From Neurospora intermedia (Eukaryota; Ascomycota; Sordariomycetes; Sordariales; Sordariaceae), in NCBI GenBank assembly GCA_037102815.1, contig BTPP01000003.1, positions 5,766,001-5,830,000 on the forward strand: a stretch of DNA of 64,000 nucleotides. Direction: 5' to 3'. Positions 35,331 to 47,788 of this stretch are shown piece by piece (position 1 is the first letter of the stretch; each line of letters begins with the position of its first letter). The position numbers and the translations under genes are program-made. The notes under the pieces were generated by a model. That model did not search any database, was not told the origin of the DNA, and saw only the letters and a program-made list of their open reading frames with translations.

Positions 35331-37019
35331 AGGATGGGGATAAGGAGGAAATATTTATACTAACTATAAAAATTATTTAAATTATAATTATAACCAAAAC
35401 TAAAAAGTACTATCTAATAAACGCTTAATTACGCCTAAAAAACTACTCGAACAACTCCATTATACGAACCTAATTCGCAATAACCTCGCAATACTACTAG
35501 ATCTAATTATTATTTATAAGGGCGCGGCCGGAAGTATCGATAATTATAGGGCTGCCGGAATTAGAACTACTACTACTATTAGAACCGGAGACCGTACGAA
35601 TAAGAGTAGTATAACCGCTACCGCCGGATATAATATATGTAAAAATAATAGCGCTACTATTAGAACTAAACACAATCTAGACTAGGTTTATAGTACCGCC
35701 GCTGGATAAAGAAAGGATACGACCGTAACGAACGTCCTTTATAGCTAATTTACAATAACCCTTCTACTACTATTTAGTAATACTATAGCCTACAATATAA
35801 AGGAAACGTTTATAGTCGGTAGGAAGGCTATCCTACTCTAAACAAATATATATATAATTAGAAAAATTATTAATAATACAACGGAAAGTATCTAAATTAC
35901 AATTAAAACTATCCGGGCCACCCAATACTATAATAATAACTACCGTCTAAATAATATTATAAGCATCGTAGAAACCGGTAGGGATGTCTAATATATATTT
36001 ACCGGTAGTATAATTGTAAGTAGTATTCTAAATACTACCAACTAGGAATATAATAATTAAATAGTAAAAAAGAGGAATAAAGAATAAAAAACCTACCGGT
36101 AAACGAAATAAAACAAATCCTATCGGTAATAACCTTCTTAAAAGTATTAAAAGAATTAAACCTATTATTAAAATATATAACGGAAGTAAAATCCAAAGTA
36201 TAGTAAAAATAAAGAATTTTACAAATAATACTAATTAAATTAATATAAGGACCGAAGAAGGAAAGGAGAAAAACTATACTAATTCTAAGGGGGATAACTA
36301 CCGAAGAAATCGCGAAGGGTACAAACAAGGAACGTAGGCTCTAAAAGTACAATTAAAGGGACCGCGGGGAACGTAGGACCCGGGGACGCAACGGGGGAGG
36401 AACCCTCTGCATTGGAAGTCAAATTAATAGGGCTAGGATAATAACGGCTAGAGGAAGCTATTTTAATAAAAATTACAATAGGGAAGAAGGAGGAGAGGGA
36501 CTAAAAGGGGCACTGCGTAAAGGATTATATAAACGAAAAAAAGAATCTTTATACTAATATAAATAGGGGTAAAACTATAAAGTAGGAGAATAAATAATAG
36601 GGTAGAGGCATTTACAAACGGAGGGAAGGAGGTAGAGAAATAGAATAATAAATAGAAAAATAGGATAGGGAAGCAGGGAAAAGGTGGAGGAAAGAGTAGT
36701 AAAGAATAAAATAGAGAGGTAATAAAAGAAATAGCGTACCGGGTCTAATTCTATTCCTATTATTCCTATTATTCTAATATTAGAATAACGCAATAGTAGA
36801 AGAAATAAAATTATATTCGCTATAGCGGTAAGTAAGAACCGTTATAACTATAAACAAAGTAGGGGCGGCGTAGTAAACTACGGCCGAAATAGAATTAGAG
36901 GTTTTCATCCGGAGGCGCTTAACGCCTTACGGTTTTCCCCTCCAAAGAACTGGAGAAGGACCCTATACTAATAAGGCACTATAATTATAGTATAGGGAAT
37001 AAGACAATTAATTATTATT
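35331..37019. other. Decayed segment of unknown origin between LINE and element A
   Basis: About 1.7 kb with heavy RIP-type composition and no recognised family. On minus, 35,480-36,000 reads as a Ser/Asn/Gly-rich stretch followed by a Cys-containing part, unlike gag or pol. A short open frame lies at 36,035-36,328 (hydrophobic). At 36,961-36,998 there is a 10-bp inverted repeat (CCCTATACTA and its complement). It may be the LINE 3' region, a captured gene, or another insertion. The right limit near 37,020 is inferred from a shared TATTATTATTATT at both sides of the whole insert. Confidence 0.4.
36961..36998. repeat. 10-bp inverted repeat
   Basis: Arms CCCTATACTA and TAGTATAGGG, 18 bases apart, close to the right edge of the insertion in element A. 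It could be part of a terminal structure or chance in AT-rich sequence. Confidence 0.4.
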
Positions 37020-38042
37020 ATTATTTAATTGCCTTTAGGTACTCTTATAATATTATTAATCTAATTTAGGAAGTTTTCTTTAGGTTTATCCTCTAAATTA
37101 TTCTCTAGTTCGTCTTTAGAATCGCTATAAGAATTTCCTACCCCTTAGGTAGTTTCTTTTAAGAGTATTACTACTTCTAAGGGTTAATTTATATATATCC
37201 CTATATATTTAACGTTCTAAATAACTTTATTAACTACCTAATTAATATTTGGGTTATAGAATTGCAATTATAGCTATTCCAAAATAATTGGGTAATTTAC
37301 TATTAAGTTAGTTATAAAGAATTGAATAATTTCTTTATATTTATTAATATATATAGTTATTTTAATATATTAGTTTATTTATTCTTTGAAAGCGCCGTTT
37401 ATTAAATATAATAGTTTTAGTATTTTTAATATTTTAAGTTTAAGATAGGCTTTTTCGGTAAATAATCGGTCGATAAATACTTTTTTTAAATACTTTAAAT
37501 CGATTAAAAATATATATTATATTTCTTTATTATATTAAGGATACAAAAAATATATTGAAAGAAGGGTTGTATTTTATTTATAAAGTTCTAAATTATTTAA
37601 TTTAAATAGTTTTATTCTCTAATAATTAAAAGTATAGACGTTAAGTCTATTCGTCCCCTTCCTTCTTTTTTATATCCCTAGATACCCCGGGGCGTAATTT
37701 AGCCTTAGGGTTTACTATTTCCCTATTGAATAGGGGCTATAGCCGTAGTAGTAGTTAGAGTTAGGGTTAGGGCTACCGGGATTGCTAGAGCCGGGTTAAC
37801 TATATTTATTATAGCGTAGTTTATAATAGGTATACTAACGCTAAACTTTTAACGTATTATAATATTTAAGCCTAAATAATTAGTTTATTTACTTTAAATA
37901 CTATAGTTAGTATTACTTCTATAATCCTTAATTAAATATTTTCCTTTATTATAATTTATATAATAGCTCTTATTATAGTATTCTTAAAGGATATCCCTAT
38001 AGATTTTTATAAGCTTTGTACGGTTAATATTTATAGAGTTAA
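37020..38042 (-). mobile_element. Element A gag/protease-side remnant
   Basis: The plus strand is C-poor, like the rest of element A, and the content fits the gag-to-protease stretch on minus. A Gly/Arg-rich part near 37,740-37,800 resembles one in the other A fragment near 48,540. It stops at element E, whose target duplication GTTAA is at 38,038-38,042. There are many breaks. Confidence 0.5.
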
Positions 38043-38383
38043 TATTAGGGACGTAGGCGAAGGGTAGGCTAAGGTAACTACGGTCGTGGCCACACGTAGG
38101 GGACGGTAAATTAGGGGTTAATCCAAAAATATATTAATAGCTACTAACTACAATAAACTACGCTTCGTTGAACCTCTTTTATACCTTATACAAACTCTAT
38201 CCATCCGCTAAAGAATATTATAGAATCCTATACTCGTCTAGCGCCCCAATATAGTACCAGATTATCCTTCCTACAAGCCCGACCTAATATAGGCGCTACC
38301 ATTATTAATCTACCGCTTCAGCTAATAAGGTAGAGTAATAACCGTTAGAATACTTCTATACACAAGCTCTTAACCTCCTAATA
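38043..38383 (-). repeat. LTR of element E, left copy
   Basis: 341 bp, exactly the length of the right copy. In the coding direction it is the 3' LTR. It differs from the right copy by transitions only, as far as I can see. Confidence 0.9.
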
Positions 38384-38589
38384 CGACCCCCCCCCTTATA
38401 AATTCCGTCCTCGGAACCTTTACAATTCGTAGTAAATCCTATTAAATAATAGAGGCATCGGTATTATACTATTATAATATTATCGGACTATATTATTAAA
38501 CTATATTATCGTCCTAACCTACTAATTCGGCGAACTATTACTTGTAACGGCCGCTAATACTATATCCTAACCCTTATAATTATTCCTCC

Positions 38590-39275
38590 GTCTACAAACC
38601 GCCCATTAAAATATTAATATAGTAATATCCATTCTTAAAAACTCCAACTATAAATACGAGCCTACCGCCAAAAAATCAATATCGTAATATCCATCCTCAT
38701 AAATTCCCTATACGGGCCCGAAGCCGCCCGTTAGAATATCGGTATAGTAATATCTATTATTATAAACTCTATATACGGACCCGAAGCCGCCCGCTAGAAT
38801 ATTAATATTATAATATCTATTTTTATAAACTACCAACGTAAATATAAAGCCGCCGTTAGAATATTAATATTGTAATATCTATTCTTATACGTTCCCAAAC
38901 ACGAACACAAAGCCGCCCGCTAAAATATTAATATTATAATATCCACTCTCATAAATTCTAAATGTAATGAACCGCCCGCTAGAATATTAGTATTATAATA
39001 TCCATTCCTATAAATTCCTAATACGGCGAACCGCCCGTTAGAGTATCGATATTATAATATCCGTTCTCGTAAACTCTAAATACAGCGAGCCGCCCACTAG
39101 AATATTAGCATTATAATATCCATTCCTATAAACTCCCAATACGGCGAGCCGCCCGTTAGAGTATTAATATTATAATATCCATTCTCGCAAACTCCAATTA
39201 TAGCGAACCGCCCGCCAGGATATTAGCAATAGGATATCTATTCTCATAGGCTCCAACCACAAGTACAAAACCGGC
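38590..39275. repeat. Minisatellite of about 60-bp units in element E
   Basis: About 11 units with the core CCGCCCGYTAGAATATTA followed by ATAATATCCATTC, at about 38,599, 38,664, 38,722, 38,786, 38,844, 38,904, 38,964, 39,022, 39,081, 39,140 and 39,208. Units differ in length (58-64 bp) and by transitions. It lies in the noncoding 3' part of the element. Confidence 0.85.
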
Positions 39276-39289
39276 ATCCGATTCAAAGA

Positions 39290-39545
39290 ATTAACCAAAT
39301 TCCCGACCGTTACCTAAACTAGCACCTAATAAATATATAAGGTAGCGAGCATTATTTACCTAACGACGGGTACTATACTAAATTTAAAAGTATTAACAAA
39401 TATTTTAAAATACCAACGTACAGCCGAATTCCCGACTATTACTAAAACTAATACCCTATAAACGTACAAAGTAACGAATATTATTTTACTTAATAACGGA
39501 TACTATACTAAGTTTAAAAGTATTAATAAATATCTTAGGATACTA
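39290..39545. repeat. Two-unit direct repeat in element E
   Basis: Two copies of about 125 bp follow the minisatellite (about 39,295-39,418 and 39,428-39,545). Each contains TTCCCGAC, then ATACTATACTAA and TTTAAAAGTATTAA. They differ mostly by transitions. Confidence 0.7.
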
Positions 39546-40686
39546 ATACAATTATACCCTTTTATTCCTCTCATAAAATACTCTCCGTCAATAGCGTCCG
39601 CTATATAGCCTAATACTTTTATAAAATACCCTCTATTATCTATACCTACTACGGGATACCTATATAATTATACCCCGAAATACTTTTCGCCGGACCTTCT
39701 ATATACTTTAAGAATACTATTATAATTAATCTTTAAAATTCTACTCCTATAATACTCTCTATAGTTCGCACCTATTATAATTTACTACAATACTTAAATA
39801 TAATCCCCCTCCTTATAAATTCCATTCTTAAGATTTTTATCTCCTTCCCTCGCCTCTTATAATTTTAAATACTATTCCTATTTTAAACCCCCTTACTAAT
39901 ATTATATCTTCTTAAATACCTTTTTATTATCTTCGCTTTACTTTTTATATTACTTCCTTCGTTCTAATAATATAATTCCTAACTATAACCCCCGCCCTCC
40001 CTACTATAATTTAAATTATATACTTTCCCTTCTTCGCCCTTCTCTCCTACTTCTTTATAATTACCCTACTATTTATTTATTTCATCCTTCCCCTCCTAAT
40101 TACCACCTTCGTTTTATCTTCCTATTTATTCCTTCCTACCACTCCTACGCCTATTTACCGCTTCTTCTACCCTATATTATTTTATATTTACCTACTTAAA
40201 ATTATACTCGCCTACTTTAATTTATATTCGTATAAAAACCTCCTCCTTCATTTATATAACATCCCTTCTACTTACCTTCTTCGCTTCTCTTCTTCTTCTT
40301 TTTCCTATCCTCACTTTTACTATTATATCCACCCTCCCCTCACCTATACCCACCCCCCCCTCGCCCGTACCCGCCCCCCCTACGGATATACGCTTTATAA
40401 TTATATATTTATATACTAATCCCCGCCTTCCTACTATACCCAACTAATATATTTATTTCCCTTTTCTACTTCCTTTTTCTATTCTATTTTCCCCTTCCTC
40501 TCGCTTTATACCTATTACTAACCTTCGTTCAACTATTCTCTTTCTTATTCTCTAACAATATCCGTCCCCTCGCCTATTTAAAATATAATATTACTCTAAC
40601 CTAAACATTTATAAACGCCCCCGCTCTAAACCTACGCGAAACTTTTAAAAGGATTAACCTAAATACCTACCAAACCAAAGGTACAT

Positions 40687-40688
<2 letters not shown>

Positions 40689-40731
<43 letters not shown>

Positions 40732-40736
40732 ACTAA
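40689..40736. repeat. 48-base poly-T tract
   Basis: An unbroken run of 48 T. On minus it is poly(A) and could be the tail of a retroposed sequence reading leftward that ended here, or simply a simple repeat. Confidence 0.85.
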
Positions 40737-41479
40737 TATCTTTCCCTTCTAAAATTCAATAAAATATCGCAGTATTTACTATCACAGCGCCGCTATATAC
40801 TCGAAATCCCCTATAATATTCGTAATCTATAAAACGCTATATAGGACGTAGCAATTAAAATTATACGCCTTACCGATACCAATAGCCCCCTACCCGCCCC
40901 CCTCTTACAATAATTATATTATTCTATAGTAGTATTTTAAATAATTATATAAACGCGCCTAATTAATAACAATCTCCCTATAATATTGCCTAAGATACTT
41001 CGCACTCCTAACTTCAATTATAAGGGCTACTTAAAATTAAGCTACTACAATATTAGTAATATAAATACTAATACCAATCTAATAGCCCCCGCTAACTCCC
41101 CTATATATATTTCTATACCGAATATTCCTACCTATATTCCCCCCTCCCCTAATTATAATTATAACCCCTAATATTAATCGGTAAATAGGAAATTAGTATT
41201 ACTAAATAAAAAATTAAATAAATTATTAGAATTCGTATAGGAAGACTACAAATAAATAATATAAAATAATATTTACGAATATTATTAATAAATATAATAA
41301 CGCACAGGAGTAATTCTCCTAAAATCGTAGGTTCTAATCCTATATTAATAATAATAAACGCTACTAAGGATTTTTCATCTAAAATAATAATAAATAATAC
41401 AAATTACACTCTTCCTAACGCCTTATTAATTTTCTACAAAGAATCTAAACTACCTCCCCTCTCTATTTTTCGTCCTATT

Positions 41480-41825
41480 TAATATCTCTATTCTACATTT
41501 TATATTTATATTTTACATTTACGTTTTACATTTTTATATTACCTCCTATATCTACGTTTTATATTTCTACTTTATATTTCTACTTTATATTTCTACTTTA
41601 GTATCTTTACTTTACATCTCCTCTTTATATCCCTACTTTACATCTCTACTTTATATTTCTATTTTATATCTTATATTTATATCTTACATCTATATCTTAT
41701 ATTTATATCTTATATTTACATTTCTTATCTACGTCTTATATTTATATTTTATATTTTATATCTACATCTTACATCTATATCTTACATTTCACATCTACAT
41801 CTTATATTTCTACTTTACATTTCTT
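41480..41825. repeat. Degenerate 12-bp pyrimidine-rich minisatellite
   Basis: About 345 bp made of a loose unit like TATATCTACTTTACATTTC, in steps of about 6 and 12 bases, with no G for long stretches. It lies at the integrase side of the noncoding part of element E. Confidence 0.75.
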
Positions 41826-41880
41826 AATAATTACTATTCTCCTACCTCTACCTAACTAATTCTTATCGATTTAATAGTCG

Positions 41881-44800
41881 GCCCGCCGCTAATATACTAC
41901 CGCTATATTTCCCTAACTTCGTATTCCTTAAAAAAGTCCGGGCAATTTATATCCTCTTATAATACTTACGAATTTTCATTATCCAAATACCCCTTCTATT
42001 TAATTTAGAATTAATATTAACGGCTAAATCTACAATACTTTACAATCGCCTCAACTTTATACTAAATATTATCTTCTTCAATATCTACAATTTCCCCTCG
42101 CAGCGCCGCCATAGCAAAATCCTTATAGTACAACTTTAAAAGAACAATAAAGAATATTAAATAAATTTAGTAACGTATAAAGAATATAAATTAGTATACT
42201 ATCTTCTTCTCCTTAATAACCTTAATAATTTAGAAAAATCCTAAAAATTTATCCGCTAATTTAATACTTAAATAGTATTATTTAATATACTTCGTACTAA
42301 ATAGAACTTAATTCCTAACATTAAACTCCTTTAATTTCCAAACTTTATTATACTATTTCGTATACCCTTAATTAATAATTTCTAAAATTACTACAACTTC
42401 TAACCGCCCCTAAAATAATTTATCGATCCGGTTAATAACTACTATAAGAAAGACCGTCCTTCACCTTCGCTCCAAATCCGCTAATCCCTAAAAATAATAC
42501 CCAAAAAATAATTCTAAAAAGGACTTTCTAATAGCGGTATAGAAATAATTATTATACGTCTATTATATAAATATAATTTTTTCGGCCTAATCGACCTACT
42601 CTATATCGCAAAAAATCTGAAAGTACAATTCCAAATTCTAATTCTACCTCTCTATTTATCCGTCCGTTTAAGGGTATTAAACCGTACTAAAGCGTCTATA
42701 AATATCTAAGAATTTATAATAAATCTTCCAAAATTAATTCGTAAAAAAGCTACTTCTATCTAATATAATAGAATCTAGGAAACTAAATTACTAAAAAATA
42801 TATTGTTAGAAGAGGAATATAAATTACTAAGCGTTAATCGTCTTCTACGTAGGGATATACAAAATGTATTTAGTAAAATAATTAATAATAATAAAAATTA
42901 TATTATAAATCCAATTAAATATAGGGTCGAATAATTTTAGTAACCTAATAATAAAATTGTACGAAATATTTTATTAGAAAATAATAAGGATAAATAACAA
43001 CCCTAATAGCCTATATAATTAATAATTATAGGGCTTAACCTTCTAATATATTAAGTACTTATAAATATATACTTTAATATCGGTCGTAATAGTAGGCTAA
43101 TAATAGAATTAACTAATATACTTCAATATTTTCTTCTAACCCAAGTATCCGACCATCGCTATATTATAGTAGGTATAGAATAATTCGGCCTATATATATT
43201 CCAAAACGTAGACCTAATATTAATACTATAAAGTTCTATCTTCCCCTATCTTCCAATTCTTCGCCCGTCTCCTCCCTTCGCCGTTCTTCTATACTTCCTC
43301 AATAATAAATAAATCTTCTTTCTATACTTCTAATAACTATTATCTTAATAATAATAATTATTCTTCATCCTTCTATACCCTTACTACTACTATATACCTA
43401 CCTATATTCCCTATTACAATACTTTTATTTTCCCCCCCTAATTTAATAATAATTTCATTTATAAATTTTACCCTCTTCCTTACTACTCCATCTTCTCTAC
43501 TATTACCTTCGATTTCCTTCTACTTTCTCTCCTCCTTATTTACTTTACTATCCTCCTTTAACCCCCGCTTTTCTTCCCGTAATTTAATTCCTTCGTCCTC
43601 TAATACCTAACCTTCTTCTATCTTACTTATATCCTATTACTATTCCCTCTCCTCCGCTACTATCCTTTAAACCTCCTTTCTAATTAAAATTATCCGTCTT
43701 ACCCGTACTTTTAATACCTAACCTTTCTTTATTGCCCGGCCCTTCTCCTTACTTCCTTCAATAATTTTTACTAATAAATAATCGCCTCCTATTTTTAATT
43801 CTTTTCTTTATAATTATAATTTCTTTAATAACCTATCCGCCAAATTTAATTTTCTTAACTAATATTTAATCCCAAAATTATATACCATTAATTCTAACAC
43901 TTACCAATTCTACTTTATATTAACCCGCTCCTTATTTTAAAAATACTACAAATTTAAATAATTTATAATTATTAAGAACGGTTTATCTATATACAATAAA
44001 TATTACCTCTATACCTTTAATACCCCTATAATTACTAATAATTCTCTATCTCCAACCCTATATCTTATTTCTTCCAGCAATTTTTTCCTCAAAAAGAAAA
44101 CTACCGGGTACTACCTATTACTATACAATTATATAAGAACCGCCCTAATTACAAAGTCCGACGCGTCCGTCTCTATTCGGATCTATAACGCCGGGTCAAA
44201 ATAATACAATATAAGAACTTCCTAAAATAGCTTTTTAAATTCCGCGAACGCTTCCCCCACTTCTTTTATAAATTTAAATAACCTCCATTTATTACCCTTT
44301 AACAACTCCGTTAAAAGTATAATTACTTTAGAATATAATATTATAAAGCGCCGATAAAATCCTATAAACCCTAGGAAGACCTAAATATCGTAAACGTTCG
44401 CCGGAGCCTCCTATTCTACAATTACTATAACCCTCTCTAAATCTATTAATATACCCTCTAGAAAAATAATATATTCTAAAAATAATACCCACTTTATATA
44501 AAATTCATACTTACTTAAATTTACGTAGAAATCCTAATTTTATAGCCGTTAAAGGACTTCCTTAATATAATCGACGTAATCTTCTTTATTTTTACTATAA
44601 ATTAAAATATCGTTAAAGTAAATAATATATATTATATTTATTAGCCCCACTAATATATTATTAATATACGTTTAAAATATTACTAGTACGTTCGCTAACT
44701 CTATTAGTATAATTAAAAATTCGTAGTGTCTATACTTCGTATAAAACGCCGTTTTTTTTTCGTCTCCCTCTCGAATCCGAATCCTATAGTATATATCCTT

Positions 44801-46100
44801 TAAATTTAATTTAGTAAAGACTTTAACTAATAATAACTAATTTAGAATTTTTTAAATAAAAGGTAATACCGTCCAATTCTTCTTTATAACTTTATTTAAC
44901 GCCCTAAAATCGATATAGAATTTTAATTTTCTACCCTTCTTTAGAATAAAAATAATAAGGGCGCCCACTAAACTAATAGAAGGATAAATCTACCCCTTCT
45001 AAAATACCTCCGCTAATTACTCGTATAATATTTCTAATTTTTTAACGTTTAATATATAAATCGGTCCCCAAAGTACTAACTCCCCTTTAATTAGATTAAT
45101 ATAATACTTTAGCCGGTTATATTAGAGTAAGGGTATAATCGAAATTTCAAATACTAATTAGAATTCTTTATATTCTAGTAGAATAATCGGTTTAAAAACA
45201 GTAGATTCGCTTTCTATTTCCTCTAATAATTCTAAGGGTTATAGTAACGCTAATTCCGCGGAGGGTACTAGGGTAGGATAAATATTATTAAATATTACCC
45301 GAAAGACTTTTATTAGAGAAGTAGGGACCGGAAGTATTTCGGCTAAATCTAATATAATAAATAGGGTCGCGAATTCTAACACTAAAGAAAAAGGAATTTC
45401 GAATAGGATATTTATATATACAGGAGGGCAAAAACCCTCCCCTATCCTTACTATTTCTCGGGAGTCTAATAGTAAAATTAAATCCTACTATAGCCCTACT
45501 AAGACGGCTACAACATTATATACTTCTTTTACTAGTACTATACTCAATATAAAATCGCCAACCTTAATATAAAACTAAAACGACTATCGCTACTAATTAA
45601 TATTAGAATTCTATTTACAAAACTAGGAGTAACCGAAGATAATTTTAACAGCTAGGGATTTAACTATAATAAAAATAATTTACTTCGTCTACTTAATACT
45701 ATAGGAGTTACGTATCTTAATAAAATAAGTAATCGTATTATATATAAAAATAAATCGAAGAAAGAAATTAATAAAACAATAGGGTACCGGATTAATTTTT
45801 ATATTTAACGGAAGTAAATACCTATTAATTAAGTTTAACTCTACGTTTAAATCTATTAACCTTCGTATACTCCGCCAATTTCTATAAATCCTTACTAATA
45901 ACCCTATTTCTAAGTATAACTATAATCTACCTATATTATCCTAGGCGGTTGCAATTGCCGCTCTAACTATAATCGGTTTAATATTCGTTCTATATAAAGG
46001 AGTACCTACGAAAATAGTATAATTCTATACTAAATAACCGACCTAACCGTAATTATAGTAAATTCGGTTCTAGTATACTATTGTAAAATAATCTATTATA
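41881..46100 (-). mobile_element. Element E pol remnant
   Basis: Fossil pol on minus with reverse transcriptase landmarks near 44,730 (HYEFLI) and 44,610 (box ending NDILIYS), and RNase H landmarks near 44,130 (DASDFVI, then RELLVI). Integrase is to the left and protease to the right. The plus strand is strikingly G-poor. There are many breaks. Confidence 0.7.
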
Positions 46101-47447
46101 TTACATTCGTAGTAAGTATTTAATAACTTTAGTTAAATATAATAATTATACGTATAACCTTTCTAGTAATAAAAGGAATAAATAAAATTAAAATTCATTT
46201 AAAAAGTAGTAGGGGGGCAATAGAGAAAATTAGAAGGGTTAGTACTATAGAATAATTATAAAAGAATATTTAAAAAGGAAGTAAGAGGGTACAAAAATAA
46301 AGAAAACGGTGGAATATACCCTAAAAATATCTAATTTTAGCAATATAATATAGACGGTTTAATACTTTCCAAATCTTCCAACTGTTCCGTATATACTACT
46401 ACTTTATTTATTATATTAATACCAGCCGTCGAAAGGACGCCTTATTTAAAAAGGGGGTACAACCAATTAACCTAAGTAACGACCCGAATATATTCCAATT
46501 AATCGTATAACAAATTAAATTCTTCAATATAATAATAATTATAAAAATTACAAACAGTTTCCGAAATACTTTACTATATATATTCAAATTTATTAAAAGC
46601 GGACTATTCAATAGCCTAAATATTACTATTATATTCAATCTCCAAGAAAGTACGGAGGTCGCTCTATATAGGCGTATTATAAATAATATTGTACCCGGAC
46701 TTACTATAGAGAGCCAATATATATTTAATCTATATATTCTTAAAATTACCCTTAATATAATTAACGGCGAACGAAAGGGAAATATAAAAGTACTCTTAAA
46801 AATATATGTTAACGTTATAGAAGTAATTCTATAACTATAAGAAACTTTCGCTAATAAATTTAGTAATATTATATTTAAGGTAGTACTTAGTACGGACTAG
46901 CGTAATTATAATTAGTAAAGGAGTAATTATAACGATAACTACTAATAAAGGGGTAGTAAAGGGAAGTATAATAGAAATATAAATCTAATTATAAAAGAGA
47001 TAATCCTAGTAATAAAACCCGGCGGGGATAAGGAGGTAATTTCCTATTAAATTTTATTTAGTAAAGCTTACGAAAGTAAACTACTCCTATTAAAATATAT
47101 ATAAAGGGAAATAATTAAGGAGGAGCTTAATTACAATAAACTAGGATTCGAATAATTATTACTTATATACAAATTCATTGGCTTCCGAGATTTAGGAATA
47201 CGAATAGGGAGCCCGGAGCGGCGTAGGGGGGTAATCTTCATTACTATCTTCTTCAATAAATTCTATAGTAGGCTAGTATTATTATAATAAAGGTAAAGGA
47301 GGTTAAATCGTTTCAATTATAATAATTATAGGGGTAGTAGTACGAGAGGGATAAGGAGTAGCTTCGATAGTATAAGAGATAAACCGGCCGCTATATATAT
47401 ATATCTTAATAATACTAATTTAATTCCTAAAGGAAAAGCTATTAATT
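46101..47447 (-). mobile_element. Element E gag-side remnant
   Basis: It lies where gag should be for a minus-strand element, between protease and the right LTR. One short frame is open at 46,411-46,638 but I do not recognise capsid or zinc-knuckle features with confidence. Confidence 0.4.
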
Positions 47448-47788
47448 TGTTAAGGACGTAGGTGAAGGGTAAGCTAAAGTGACTACGGTCGTAGCTATAC
47501 GTAGGGGACAGTAAATTAGAAGTTAATTTAGAAATATATTGATAGCTACCGACTATAATAAGCTACGTTTCGTTAAACCTCTTTTATACCTTATACAAAC
47601 TCTATCCATCCGCTAAGGAGCATTATAGAGTCCTATACTCATTTAGCGCCCCAACGTAGTGCCGGATTATCCTTCCTACGAACCCGACCCGATATAGGCA
47701 CTACTATTATTAGTCTACCGCTTCGGCCAATAGGGCGGAGCAACAGCCGTTGGAGTACTTCTATACGTAGGCTCTTAGCCTCCTAACA
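47448..47788 (-). repeat. LTR of element E, right copy
   Basis: 341 bp, the 5' LTR in the coding direction. It is less altered than the left copy and is followed by GTTAG. Confidence 0.9.

Larger units (their letters stand above)
39546..41880. other. G-poor noncoding part of element E
   Basis: Plus-strand G is almost absent while C is kept. There is no coding similarity. A short open frame at 40,986-41,171 is Asn/Pro/Tyr-rich and looks compositional. It holds the T tract and a pyrimidine-rich minisatellite, listed separately. Confidence 0.5.
38043..47788 (-). mobile_element. Element E: Ty3/gypsy retrotransposon inside element A, fossil
   Basis: 9,746 bp with 341-bp LTRs (38,043-38,383; 47,448-47,788) that begin TGTTA and end CCTAACA or altered forms. 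Target duplication GTTAA on the left and GTTAG on the right differ by one transition. On minus: possible gag (about 47,400-46,000), protease (about 46,000-45,300), reverse transcriptase (about 45,100-44,500, with HYEFLI and the YFNDILIYS box near 44,610), RNase H (about 44,170-43,980), integrase (about 43,300-42,000), then 3.5 kb of noncoding sequence with minisatellites and a T tract before the left LTR. It is broken, with dozens of breaks or more, and is younger than A. Confidence 0.9.

Noticed and set aside
37755-37772. TTAGGG-like telomere repeat
   Set aside because: Only about two to three units, inside element A coding remnants; not a telomere or an interstitial telomeric array.
38590-39275. 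CRISPR-like array of spaced repeats
   Set aside because: Units are contiguous and diverged by transitions with no unique spacers; it is a minisatellite in a fungal element.
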